7,242 nucleotides of DNA, from NCBI GenBank assembly GCA_040386355.1, contig JAZKFP010000134.1, forward strand, positions 1-7,242. The letters run 5' to 3'. Below are positions 1-5,817 of the stretch, in pieces. The notes under the pieces were generated by a model. The model worked only from the letters and a program-made list of their open reading frames with translations, searched no databases and was not told where the DNA came from. Made by a program: the position numbers and the translations under genes. Within the stretch, counting starts at the first letter, position 1. The number at the start of each line of letters is the position of its first letter. Origin of the DNA: JAZKFP01 sp040386355. GTDB lineage: Bacteria; Pseudomonadota; Gammaproteobacteria; Pseudomonadales; UBA6940.

Positions 1-21
1 CAAGGTGGAAAAACCGCATGA
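1..21 (+). CDS. C-terminal end of an upstream gene, probably the YadG-type ABC ATPase (partial)
   Basis: Reading codons from position 1 gives Q-G-G-K-T-A and then TGA at 19-21. This stop overlaps the ATG of the next gene (18-20) in an ATGA junction, typical of translationally coupled operon partners. The next gene is a YadH-type permease whose usual upstream partner is the ATPase YadG, so this is probably the YadG C-terminus. Six residues cannot identify a protein; the assignment rests on context alone. Confidence 0.5.
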   Translation, partial: QGGKTA

Positions 22-854
22 CCGAAGAATCAGCAGTATCAAAATCAATTAAACCAGCTCCTAACATATTAACTGAAACCACTGCAGCACAACGTTATGG
101 CGTAGCTTTATATACCTTGCTCTACAAAGAAATTAATCGTTTTCTGCGAATTTGGGTACAAACCTTACTGCCACCGGCAATTACTATGGCATTGTATTTC
201 GTGATTTTTGGACATTTAATTGGATCACGCATCGGTGAAGTCGGTGGATTTGATTACATGCAATATATTGTGCCGGGATTAGTGATGATGTCGGTCATTA
301 CAAATGCGTACGCTAATGTTTCATCGTCTTTTTTTAGTGCAAAATTTCAGCGCAGTGTTGAGGAGTTATTAGTCTCTCCCATGCCAAGTTGGATAATTGT
401 TATCGGATACGTTGCAGGTGGAATTGCACGCGGATTAGCGGTAGGAATTATTGTATTGTGCATGTCGTTATTTTTTACCAAGTTGTCGGTAGCGCATCCA
501 TTCATAATGTTTGTTACGTTAATTCTAACCGCTGCGGTGTTCTCACTCGGTGGTTTTATTAACGCGATGTACGCTAACAAATTTGATGATATTTCAATTA
601 TTCCAACCTTTGTATTAACACCTTTAACCTATTTGGGTGGCGTATTTTATTCCATCACCATGTTGCCAGATTTTTGGCAAACCGCATCACTTGCTAATCC
701 AATTGTGTATATGGTCGGAAGTTTCCGGTATGGGATCTTAGGCGTTGAAGAAGTGCCATTAACGTTATCATTGATTTTATTGTCTGGTTTAACGATTGGT
801 TTATTTGTTTTAGCATTGACGTTGTTTACCAAAGGAAAAGGTATTCGTTCTTAA
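18..854 (+). CDS. yadH: ABC-2 type transporter permease, YadH family
   Basis: This is an inner-membrane permease of a two-component ABC exporter whose substrate is not established in the family. The 278-residue protein matches what I recall of E. coli YadH along most of its length: KEINRFLRIWVQT (37-49), GSRIGE (69-74), IVPGLVMMSVITNAYAN (84-100), KFQRSVEELLV (109-119) and PTFVLTPLTYLGGVFYS (196-212). About six hydrophobic segments are visible, near 49-68, 80-103, 124-153, 161-186, 193-215 and 248-270, with the cytoplasmic coupling segment around 105-120. It is about 20 residues longer than E. coli YadH (about 256), because of a polar N-terminal extension at 1-25. The start is supported by AAGGTGG at 2-8, nine bases upstream, and by the ATGA overlap with the preceding gene. 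Codon use is AT-rich like its neighbours. Confidence 0.93.
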   Translation: MTEESAVSKSIKPAPNILTETTAAQRYGVALYTLLYKEINRFLRIWVQTLLPPAITMALYFVIFGHLIGSRIGEVGGFDYMQYIVPGLVMMSVITNAYANVSSSFFSAKFQRSVEELLVSPMPSWIIVIGYVAGGIARGLAVGIIVLCMSLFFTKLSVAHPFIMFVTLILTAAVFSLGGFINAMYANKFDDISIIPTFVLTPLTYLGGVFYSITMLPDFWQTASLANPIVYMVGSFRYGILGVEEVPLTLSLILLSGLTIGLFVLALTLFTKGKGIRS

Positions 855-937
855 TAAATTGAAGGATTAAAATTGAATAAATAGTAGATTTTAGTAATCA
901 GTGTGAAGTCTGAAGTAAAACATGTAAGGAGTATGAA

Positions 938-1672
938 ATGATGGAAAGTGTTCTATTTAATCCAAGTAGCGGAAGAAGTTCGCCTGCGCCAGAATGTGAA
1001 AGACGCAGTGAACGAAGTATTTCTCCAACTGGCTCTGCAAGTTCTACATTAATTCAATGGGTTTTAAAACCTTTATCAAGATCAGCAGTGGATACTATTA
1101 GAACATTAAGTTCTGAAGTTGTTTTAAAAAATCAATCCATAATTGGTCAGGATCTTCGCGAAGTAGTACTAGACAGTAATCAGCGAGTATTTTTACATAA
1201 TGTTAAGGCGCATTTTTGTTACGTTACTATTCCATTTGATATGACAAAAATACATTGCACAAATGTGGATTTTAGCAACGCTGTTCTGATTAATGCATTT
1301 AAAAATAAAGGTGTAGAAACTTTACGTGGAAATGAACTTAAAGCACATCTTGCAGTTGCGCATGATTCATCAAAACGAACAAACACGGTTGATACTGCTT
1401 TATTTACTGTAAATGATGCTGTAGCTTTTTTGAAAAATGCTCAGTCTAATAATTTAACAAACTCAGAGCTGGATACTTTAAAGATTCGCATTGTTCAATC
1501 AGTCTCGCGCACTCTCAATCAGGGCAATTTTGGAATTTCCAATGAGGAACGAAACAGTTTTATTACGGAAGCCAATTTATCGGTGAAAAATTTAAGTGAG
1601 GAAGTAATTGACTTGCTTGGGGGAATTAAAGATTTAAATGACTTAAATAATTTACCAATAATCGAAAATTAA
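938..1672 (+). CDS. Hypothetical protein, 244 aa, with Ser/Arg-rich N-terminus and weak pentapeptide-like middle
   Basis: I do not recognise a family. The start is supported by TAAGGAG at 925-931, six bases before ATG 938; a second in-frame ATG at 941 is equally usable. Residues 10-36 are rich in Ser, Pro, Arg and Glu and look disordered. Residues 68-121 hold short hydrophobic-polar alternations such as CTNVDFSNAVLINAF (107-121), loosely resembling a five-residue (A(N/D)LXX) beta-helix register, but too irregular to call. Residues 150-244 are polar and probably helical. There is no signal peptide or membrane segment. The gene stands alone, 83 bp after yadH and 218 bp before queF, in the same direction. 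A disordered N-terminus on a family-less cytosolic-looking protein fits a secreted effector in a host-associated bacterium, but nothing visible proves secretion. That it is a real coding region is likely from its length and good ribosome binding site. Confidence 0.75.
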   Translation: MMESVLFNPSSGRSSPAPECERRSERSISPTGSASSTLIQWVLKPLSRSAVDTIRTLSSEVVLKNQSIIGQDLREVVLDSNQRVFLHNVKAHFCYVTIPFDMTKIHCTNVDFSNAVLINAFKNKGVETLRGNELKAHLAVAHDSSKRTNTVDTALFTVNDAVAFLKNAQSNNLTNSELDTLKIRIVQSVSRTLNQGNFGISNEERNSFITEANLSVKNLSEEVIDLLGGIKDLNDLNNLPIIEN

Positions 1673-1700
1673 AAAAATATTTAAATTATTAGAGCTCTAT

Positions 1701-1888
1701 ATCACCAAACGCAGAATGATTTTCTAGTGCAACGCCTTGCGAACCGCGTTGCAGGCGCTGAAAAATAGTTCCGCGGAGCATACTCTCTTGTTTTTAGTAA
1801 AAAGCGGTATGTGAGCAGGGCGAGTGAAGGACGTAACTAAATGTTTTGCAAACGGCATTTTGCTGGAAAATCATTCTGCGGAAGGTAT
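1701..1888 (+). repeat. Structured inverted repeat R1 (family 1), in the queF leader
   Basis: This 188-bp element is bounded by ATCACC and GGTAT. A perfect 15-bp inverted repeat, CGCAGAATGATTTTC (1710-1724) with its complement at 1866-1880, closes it. Inside are a perfect 8-bp hairpin TGCAACGC/GCGTTGCA (1728-1735/1746-1753), the core CCGCGGAG (1771-1778), a hairpin GCATAC/GTATGT (1778-1783/1807-1812) and a small stem AAATG/CATTT (1839-1843/1856-1860). It is homologous to R3 (5653-5817) and, more distantly, R2 (4521-4657). It ends two bases before the queF ATG and fills most of the 218-bp gap. It could be a MITE-like repeat or a structured RNA leader. Confidence 0.85.
1880..1886 (+). promoter_or_regulatory. 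Ribosome binding site of queF at the edge of repeat R1
   Basis: GGAAGGT lies five to ten bases before ATG 1891 and sets that codon as the start. The reading frame is open upstream to 1846, but those residues derive from the repeat and are unlike QueF. The site begins at the last base of the 15-bp closing stem of R1 and runs into its outer GGTAT end, so folding of the element could limit ribosome access. Confidence 0.65.
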
Positions 1889-1890
1889 CG

Positions 1891-2697
1891 ATGAACTCAC
1901 CCCAAACCCGTTGGCTCGGTCAATCTACATTAACGCCTTTAAAATATTCCCCCGATATTTTAGAGCCGATTCCACGGATGCCTTCCCATGTATTTGAAGG
2001 TGAAGATCAATGGTTTCTGTATGAACTGTCTTGGTTAACACCTTCAGGTCGTCCTGATTTTCGCAATGCAACGTTAACGATTCCAGCAACATCGCCCGCA
2101 ATGGTAGAATCAAAATCATTAAAATTATATTTAAACAGTTTAAATCAAGAAATTTTTGAAAACGCTACTGAGTTTGAAAAACGCGTTACTAAAGACATAA
2201 GTGAAATAGTTGGTGCAGTTCCACAATGGAAATGGGGCACGCCAATTCGTCTTGCGTTAATGGATGATGGAAGTGATGGATCGATGTCAACTTTGCATGA
2301 GACTGATTTAATTTCGTTGGATGATCAAACTCTGCTGACAACCGATATTGCGTCGGATAATGCGGTTGACCAAGCACGACATTTTTTACAAGGTGTTGCG
2401 CAATCTTCTCCACAACTTTGGATGACTCGGTTATTTCGATCGTTGTGTCCTGTGACAGGTCAACCAGACTGGGCAAAAATTTGTATTCATATGGAAGGGC
2501 AAGGTCCAAGCCCGCAAGCGCTGCTCACATATTTATTGTCTTATCGTCGACACTCGGGTTTTCATGAGCAATGTGCGGAACGTATTTGCGAAGATCTTTG
2601 GCAACAATGCAGCATAAGTTATTTAGAAGTGAAAGCGTATTTTATGCCACGCGGAGGAATTTCAATTAATCCCCGACGCAGCCTTCGGCGTATCTGA
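1891..2697 (+). CDS. queF: NADPH-dependent 7-cyano-7-deazaguanine reductase QueF (type II, long form)
   Basis: QueF reduces the nitrile of preQ0 to the aminomethyl group of preQ1 using NADPH, a cytosolic step of queuosine tRNA modification. The 268-residue protein has the two-half T-fold layout of E. coli QueF (282 aa). The N-terminal half carries the family motif ESKSLKLYLNS (73-83). The C-terminal half carries the catalytic residues: Cys186 in SLCPVTGQPDW, Asp193, and His225-Glu226 in FHEQCAERI. These correspond at a constant offset of four to E. coli Cys190, Asp197, His229 and Glu230. RGGISINP (254-261) matches the conserved C-terminal block. After NPRRS only LRRI remains, roughly ten residues shorter than E. 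coli, and the last 36 bp overlap the convergent diguanylate cyclase gene. ATG 1891 is chosen because homology begins there (TRWLGQST); the upstream open frame lies in repeat R1. No other queuosine gene is in the window. Confidence 0.95.
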   Translation: MNSPQTRWLGQSTLTPLKYSPDILEPIPRMPSHVFEGEDQWFLYELSWLTPSGRPDFRNATLTIPATSPAMVESKSLKLYLNSLNQEIFENATEFEKRVTKDISEIVGAVPQWKWGTPIRLALMDDGSDGSMSTLHETDLISLDDQTLLTTDIASDNAVDQARHFLQGVAQSSPQLWMTRLFRSLCPVTGQPDWAKICIHMEGQGPSPQALLTYLLSYRRHSGFHEQCAERICEDLWQQCSISYLEVKAYFMPRGGISINPRRSLRRI

Positions 2698-4101
2698 TTT
2701 TATAACGTCAGACGCTCTATCTTCTAAATTAAGAGATTCTGTTTTTATGATTTCTGTTTTTTGTATATCTTTCATGCGTGTAATATCTTTCAAAGCAGGA
2801 TAAAGATTCATCGTTGCTAAAGAAGATGTTTTATTAATTTCTTTTACTGTTTCTGCTTCTGTTTCAGCAAAATGTTGTGCGACATCTTCTTCAGTTAGGT
2901 CGATGCTATGCGAACGGTTTCTGCCTGATGATTTTGCTTCATACAATGCTTCATCTGCGGCACGTAAAAATTGAATCGGCAATGAATCAATATTCGGAAT
3001 AATTGAAGCAACACCAATGCTAATCGTGACGTAGGGAGCAATAGGTGATTCCTCATGTGGAATTGCTAAATTTTTAATTTCTTGATGTAAAGCTTCTGCA
3101 ACTTGAATTGCGCCTAAGCTATCGGTTTCTGGTAATAACACCACAAACTCTTCTCCACCCCAACGCGCTACTAAATCCGAAGGCCGTAACACTTGAGAAT
3201 CTAAAGCGTGCGCTAATTTTATTAGGCATTGATCACCTTCATGATGCCCATAAAAGTCGTTGTATTTTTTGTAATGATCGATATCGATAAATAATGCGCT
3301 TAAAGGTGCTTGAATGCGATAACACCTTAGCCACTCACGCTGAAAATAATGGTCAAAATATCGACGATTTGGAATGCCAGTTAATTCATCGGTACGATTT
3401 TCTGCACGCAATTGATGGCTTAAAATTCGTAATTGTTTTTTCTCCATGCCTAACAAATAGCACTGTAAAAAATTATGCCGAATTAATTGTTCATTAAGGT
3501 AGCAAATTCCTAAACTTAAAATGCCACCCATAATCAGTGCAACTAGTACGAGTGGCTGTGATGAGTCTGTTTGAAGAACATTTAAAAAAATTGTACCTAT
3601 GGTTAACGCTGAACCCAGAGAAATCGCAGCTGCTTTAAATGAGAGTAATGTGCAACATGTTGCACTAAATATCAGCATAAGTGTGGTAATAGCAAGGAAG
3701 AATTGCAAACCCGGTAGAAAACCTATCGCAAAAATTTGTACAGAAATAGAAAAAAATGCAGCTAATGCAACCCAGCGTTCAGTCCTTGCATTTTTACTTA
3801 ACCAGCACGGTCCAAGACAAATTAAAATAGATGCGCCAACTGTTAATCCCAAACCAATCCAGGTTTTGTGCAACCAACTTGGAATAAAAATAAAAGTGCC
3901 AAGACAGTAAGTGATAAAAAATAACGTAGTTAAAACTGCGTTTTGTCGAAGTAAACAAATAACGTGCTCACGAAAGTATTCTTTGAAAGCTTTTTCTAAA
4001 TAAGCAGATTCAAAACGAAGCTGTCTTAATTTTTGTCGATGCAACAAACCCTCAACAGAGTCGATGCGATTTTGCAAAAATTTTGTACTTGGTTCGCTCA
4101 T
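2662..4101 (-). CDS. Membrane-anchored diguanylate cyclase (GGDEF domain)
   Basis: This enzyme should condense two GTP into cyclic di-GMP. Numbering from ATG 4101 (479 residues), a polar helical region (1-46) is followed by about six hydrophobic segments between 54 and 202, a short coiled linker (203-234), the GGDEF domain (about 235-398) and a polar tail (399-479). Visible motifs are DELTGIPNRR (238-247), the metal-binding FIDIDHYKKYND (271-282), active-site GGEEF (315-319) and a product-inhibition I-site RPSD (306-309) five residues before it, so feedback control by c-di-GMP is expected. No EAL domain or known sensor domain is seen; the membrane part may sense an unknown signal. ATG 4101 is preferred because AAGGTG lies nine bases upstream; a GTG at 4113, in the same frame, would overlap that site. 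The tail is Glu/Lys-rich and probably disordered, and its codons overlap the end of queF. Confidence 0.93.
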   Translation of the reverse strand: MSEPSTKFLQNRIDSVEGLLHRQKLRQLRFESAYLEKAFKEYFREHVICLLRQNAVLTTLFFITYCLGTFIFIPSWLHKTWIGLGLTVGASILICLGPCWLSKNARTERWVALAAFFSISVQIFAIGFLPGLQFFLAITTLMLIFSATCCTLLSFKAAAISLGSALTIGTIFLNVLQTDSSQPLVLVALIMGGILSLGICYLNEQLIRHNFLQCYLLGMEKKQLRILSHQLRAENRTDELTGIPNRRYFDHYFQREWLRCYRIQAPLSALFIDIDHYKKYNDFYGHHEGDQCLIKLAHALDSQVLRPSDLVARWGGEEFVVLLPETDSLGAIQVAEALHQEIKNLAIPHEESPIAPYVTISIGVASIIPNIDSLPIQFLRAADEALYEAKSSGRNRSHSIDLTEEDVAQHFAETEAETVKEINKTSSLATMNLYPALKDITRMKDIQKTEIIKTESLNLEDRASDVIKSDTPKAASGIN

Positions 4102-4110
4102 ACACACCAG

Positions 4111-4116
4111 CACCTT
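4111..4116 (-). promoter_or_regulatory. Ribosome binding site of the diguanylate cyclase gene
   Basis: On the minus strand AAGGTG is followed by nine bases and then ATG at 4101-4099. This favours ATG 4101 over the in-frame GTG codons at 4113 and 4107; the first of these sits inside the site and the second almost touches it. Confidence 0.6.
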
Positions 4117-4138
4117 AGTAATACAACCGAGCTATACA

Positions 4139-4194
4139 CCCGTAGCGAATAATTTTAGGAACAGTATGCAGGCCTAAAACATATTTGCTACGGG
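4139..4194. repeat. Short hairpin element A (family 2, CCCGTAGC ends)
   Basis: The arms CCCGTAGCGAATA (4139-4151) and its partner at 4182-4194 pair over 13 positions with one G-T. After a small internal bulge, TTTTAGG (4153-4159) pairs with CCTAAAA (4173-4179) around a 13-base loop. The right arm merges with the left end of element B to make a 22-bp perfect palindrome at 4187-4208. There is no T-run after either side, so it is not a standard intrinsic terminator. It lies in the presumed leader or promoter region of the diguanylate cyclase. Confidence 0.8.
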
Positions 4195-4195
4195 T

Positions 4196-4387
4196 ATATA
4201 CCCGTAGCGTATGACCTTTGTTTTTAAAAAAGGGTAGGTGTTCATCATGATCTTTTTTCCCGCTTGCTTTGTTGTCTTTCCTTGCGTAAAGCTTTGGCTA
4301 CGCAGCGTCAAGACGCCGTGCAATCGAAAAAAAATCTTTATGCTTAATCATTTCATTTAACCTAATTTTCATTCGCTACGGGTATAT
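4196..4387. repeat. Inverted-repeat element B (family 2, MITE-like), 192 bp
   Basis: The ends ATATACCCGTAGCG (4196-4209) and CGCTACGGGTATAT (4374-4387) are perfect complements. Pairing extends inward to 4214/4369, giving 18 of 19 matched positions. The termini equal those of adjacent element A and share its central TATA. The interior contains a small hairpin TGCGTA/TACGCA (4283-4288/4299-4304) and GCGTC-AA-GACGC (4305-4316), and no open frame worth calling. Size, terminal repeats and flanking TA-rich bases suit a non-autonomous miniature transposable element, but no transposase is present and no target duplication can be proven. Confidence 0.72.
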
Positions 4388-4392
4388 GCACT

Positions 4393-4418
4393 CATTTTAG
4401 TCAAAGTTAGCTAAAATG
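4393..4418. repeat. Small perfect hairpin in the spacer
   Basis: CATTTTAG (4393-4400) and CTAAAATG (4411-4418) are perfect 8-bp complements around a 10-base loop, starting six bases after element B ends. No T-tract follows. It could be a regulator binding site or a fragment of another repeat; I cannot tell which. Confidence 0.5.
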
Positions 4419-4443
4419 CCCCAAGTTAGAAGTGTGATTTACA

Positions 4444-4477
4444 TCAAGTTTTTCAAATTTTTTAAAAAAAACCTTGA
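4444..4477. repeat. AT-rich hairpin in the spacer
   Basis: TCAAG plus TTTTT (4444-4453) pairs with AAAAA and CTTGA (4467-4477) with one bulged C, around an A/T-only interior. A T-run does not follow on either strand, so it is not a good terminator. Runs this A/T-rich can pair by chance, so only moderate weight is given. Confidence 0.4.
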
Positions 4478-4520
4478 AAAAATGAGGTTTCGATCACATT
4501 CTTGGGCCGCGTTATACAAA

Positions 4521-4657
4521 ATCAAGAATGGTTTTCCATTAGGTGCGATGATTATGAGTCCGCGGAGTATGACGTTGAGTATGCTAAACCTTTCTGATTG
4601 AAAAGGTGTAGAGCGAGAAAACATCGCAACAAAATGGAAATTTATTCTGCGTTTGAT
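4521..4657 (+). repeat. Structured inverted repeat R2 (family 1, diverged), upstream of the GldA-type gene
   Basis: The closing stem AGAATGGTTTTCC (4525-4537) pairs with 4636-4648 at 12 of 13 positions, two of them G-T. The right end, read backwards, is ATCAAACGCAGAAT, one base different from the left ends of R1 and R3. The core CCGCGGAG (4560-4567) begins a hairpin whose arms at 4567-4573 and 4579-4584 match the equivalent hairpin of R1 and R3. The TGCAACGC-type hairpin of R1 and R3 is missing; instead TGCGATG (4544-4550) pairs with CATCGCA (4622-4628) and encloses the core. It ends 34 bases before the start codon. Confidence 0.72.
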
Positions 4658-4678
4658 AAATATTTTTCAATACAAAAT

Positions 4679-4685
4679 AAGGGAG
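4679..4685 (+). promoter_or_regulatory. Ribosome binding site setting the start of the GldA-type ATPase
   Basis: AAGGGAG is followed by six bases and ATG 4692. An in-frame ATG at 4653 lies inside repeat R2, lacks such a site and would add 13 residues not seen in ABC ATPases, which usually begin I-x-V-x-x-V-T-K as here. Confidence 0.8.
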
Positions 4686-4691
4686 AAAACC

Positions 4692-5612
4692 ATGATCGAA
4701 GTTGATCATGTGACAAAAAGCTTTGATCGTTTTGTTGCCGTTAACGATTTAAGTTTTACTGTTGCAGCTGGGGAAGTGCTGGGGTTTCTTGGTCCTAACG
4801 GAGCAGGAAAATCTACAACTATGAAAATGATCACCGGATATATGGCGCCGTCACAGGGACATATTCGGATTTTTGGACAAGATATAAATCAACATGCGCG
4901 TGCCATTAAAAGACAAATTGGATACTTACCTGAAGGTGCACCGCTCTACGGTGATATGACACCACTACAGTTGTTGAATTTTGTGATTAAAGTTCGTTCA
5001 ATTCCAAAGAATATTGCTCAAGATCGCATGCAGCATATTATTCAACGTTTATCGCTACAAGATGCATTAGATCAACCGATTCACACATTATCTAAAGGTT
5101 TTAAACGTCGCGTAGGTTTAGCCCAAGCCTTAATCCATGACCCACAGTTATTAATTTTGGATGAGCCAACCGACGGTTTGGATCCAAATCAAAAACATGA
5201 AGTGCGAGAATTAATTCGTAATTTAGCGTCTGACAAAATTGTGATTATTTCTACGCATATTTTGGAAGAAGTAGCAGCGGTTTGTACGCGCGCATTAATC
5301 ATTCGTCGTGGCCAACAATGTTTTGATGGAACACCGCACGAGCTTGAAGCGAAATCACGTTACCACGGCGCTATTCGTGCGGTGTATGAACAACCTGTAA
5401 CCTCGCAGCAACTTATGCAATTGCCTAATGTTGCAAGCGTTGAAGCAATCGATTCTGAAAATAAAACCTTTGTATTATTTTCTAAATCGGGACCCTTTGA
5501 TTTCGTTCATATGCAACAAGCCATGCAAAACACGAAAGTCACGCCGAGCCAAATTTCAATGGAGCGCGGACGATTGGATGATGTGTTTCGTAGCTTAACT
5601 GCAGCATCGTAA
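4692..5612 (+). CDS. ABC transporter ATP-binding protein, GldA type
   Basis: This is the cytoplasmic ATPase of an ABC-2 type transporter, expected to pair with the permease at 5853. In the 306-residue protein the Walker A is GPNGAGKST (34-42). The Q-loop position reads GYLPEGAPLY (77-86), with Glu where many ABC proteins have Gln, a feature of this subfamily. The signature is LSKGF (133-137), Walker B LLILDEP (153-159), the D-loop follows at GLD (162-164), and the switch His is in STHILEE (187-193). Residues from about 215 form the C-terminal extension common in ABC-2 ATPases, ending in the typical RLDDVFRSLT. The start is set by AAGGGAG six bases upstream. The gene is followed by a 240-bp gap holding repeat R3, and then by the permease and the GldG-type protein. 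Substrate is unknown. The Gld name reflects family resemblance and does not predict gliding. Confidence 0.92.
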   Translation: MIEVDHVTKSFDRFVAVNDLSFTVAAGEVLGFLGPNGAGKSTTMKMITGYMAPSQGHIRIFGQDINQHARAIKRQIGYLPEGAPLYGDMTPLQLLNFVIKVRSIPKNIAQDRMQHIIQRLSLQDALDQPIHTLSKGFKRRVGLAQALIHDPQLLILDEPTDGLDPNQKHEVRELIRNLASDKIVIISTHILEEVAAVCTRALIIRRGQQCFDGTPHELEAKSRYHGAIRAVYEQPVTSQQLMQLPNVASVEAIDSENKTFVLFSKSGPFDFVHMQQAMQNTKVTPSQISMERGRLDDVFRSLTAAS

Positions 5613-5652
5613 ATTTTCGTCATAAATTTTTTTCGAGATAATGATAAAAATC

Positions 5653-5817
5653 ATACCAAACGCAGAATGGTTTTCCATGGTGTAACGTCTTGCAAACGGC
5701 GTTGTACACAAGCGAATGAGTCCCGCGGAGCGTACAGTTGAGTACGTGAGCAGGCGAAGAGCGCACAAAATGTTTTGTGACAAACATTTTGCAGGAAGAC
5801 CATTCTGAGGCAGGTAT
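5653..5817 (+). repeat. Structured inverted repeat R3 (family 1), inside the Gld-type operon
   Basis: This 165-bp element has ends ATACC (5653-5657) and GGTAT (5813-5817). The closing stem CAGAATGGTTTTCC (5663-5676) pairs with 5794-5807 at every position, one by G-T. Inside are TGTAACGT/GCGTTGTA (5681-5688/5699-5706), the core CCGCGGAG (5723-5730), GCGTAC/GTACGT (5730-5735/5742-5747) and a perfect 10-bp stem CAAAATGTTT/AAACATTTTG (5766-5775/5782-5791). It follows the layout of R1 stem by stem. It separates the ATPase and permease genes and would be transcribed within their message if they form one operon. Confidence 0.85.

Larger units (their letters stand above)
4102..4691. other. 590-bp gene-free region packed with inverted repeats between divergent genes
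   Basis: The diguanylate cyclase reads leftward from here and the Gld-type ATPase rightward, so promoters for both should lie inside. I could not pick a convincing -35/-10 pair for either. From left to right it holds a short hairpin element (4139-4194), a longer inverted-repeat element (4196-4387), a hairpin (4393-4418), an AT-rich hairpin (4444-4477), a CATTCTTG/CAAGAATG inverted repeat (4497-4504/4523-4530) and repeat R2 (4521-4657). Open frames here are short, cross the repeats and have no ribosome binding sites, so I call no gene. Confidence 0.8.

Noticed and set aside
859..900. Possible promoter before the 244-residue protein gene (TTGAAT with TAATCA 16 bp later)
   Set aside because: The -10 match is poor and AT-rich spacers give such matches by chance.
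1646..1690. AATAATTTA/TAAATTATT inverted repeat at the end of the 244-residue protein gene as a terminator
   Set aside because: The stem is A/T only, with a 27-base loop and no T-run after it.
1673..1890. A preQ1 riboswitch before queF
   Set aside because: The leader is occupied by repeat R1, which also occurs before unrelated ABC genes, and no compact preQ1 pseudoknot pattern is visible.
2189..2509. 106-codon minus-strand frame inside queF
   Set aside because: It is a shadow of queF, whose catalytic motifs are intact on the + strand.
2669..2700. GC-rich hairpin with a following T-rich stretch at the queF/cyclase overlap as a terminator
   Set aside because: The stem is short and mismatched (about four good pairs), and the T-run is only four bases and interrupted from the stem.
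3599..3910. 103-codon + strand frame inside the cyclase gene
   Set aside because: It is a shadow of the membrane region of the diguanylate cyclase, with no start signal.
4416..4624. Short open frames on both strands (about 61 codons each) in the spacer
   Set aside because: They run across the AT-rich hairpin and repeat R2, have no ribosome binding site and no recognisable protein sequence.
1701..5817. CRISPR array
   Set aside because: The repeats are long, few, widely spaced and internally palindromic; there is no regular repeat-spacer pattern and no cas gene.
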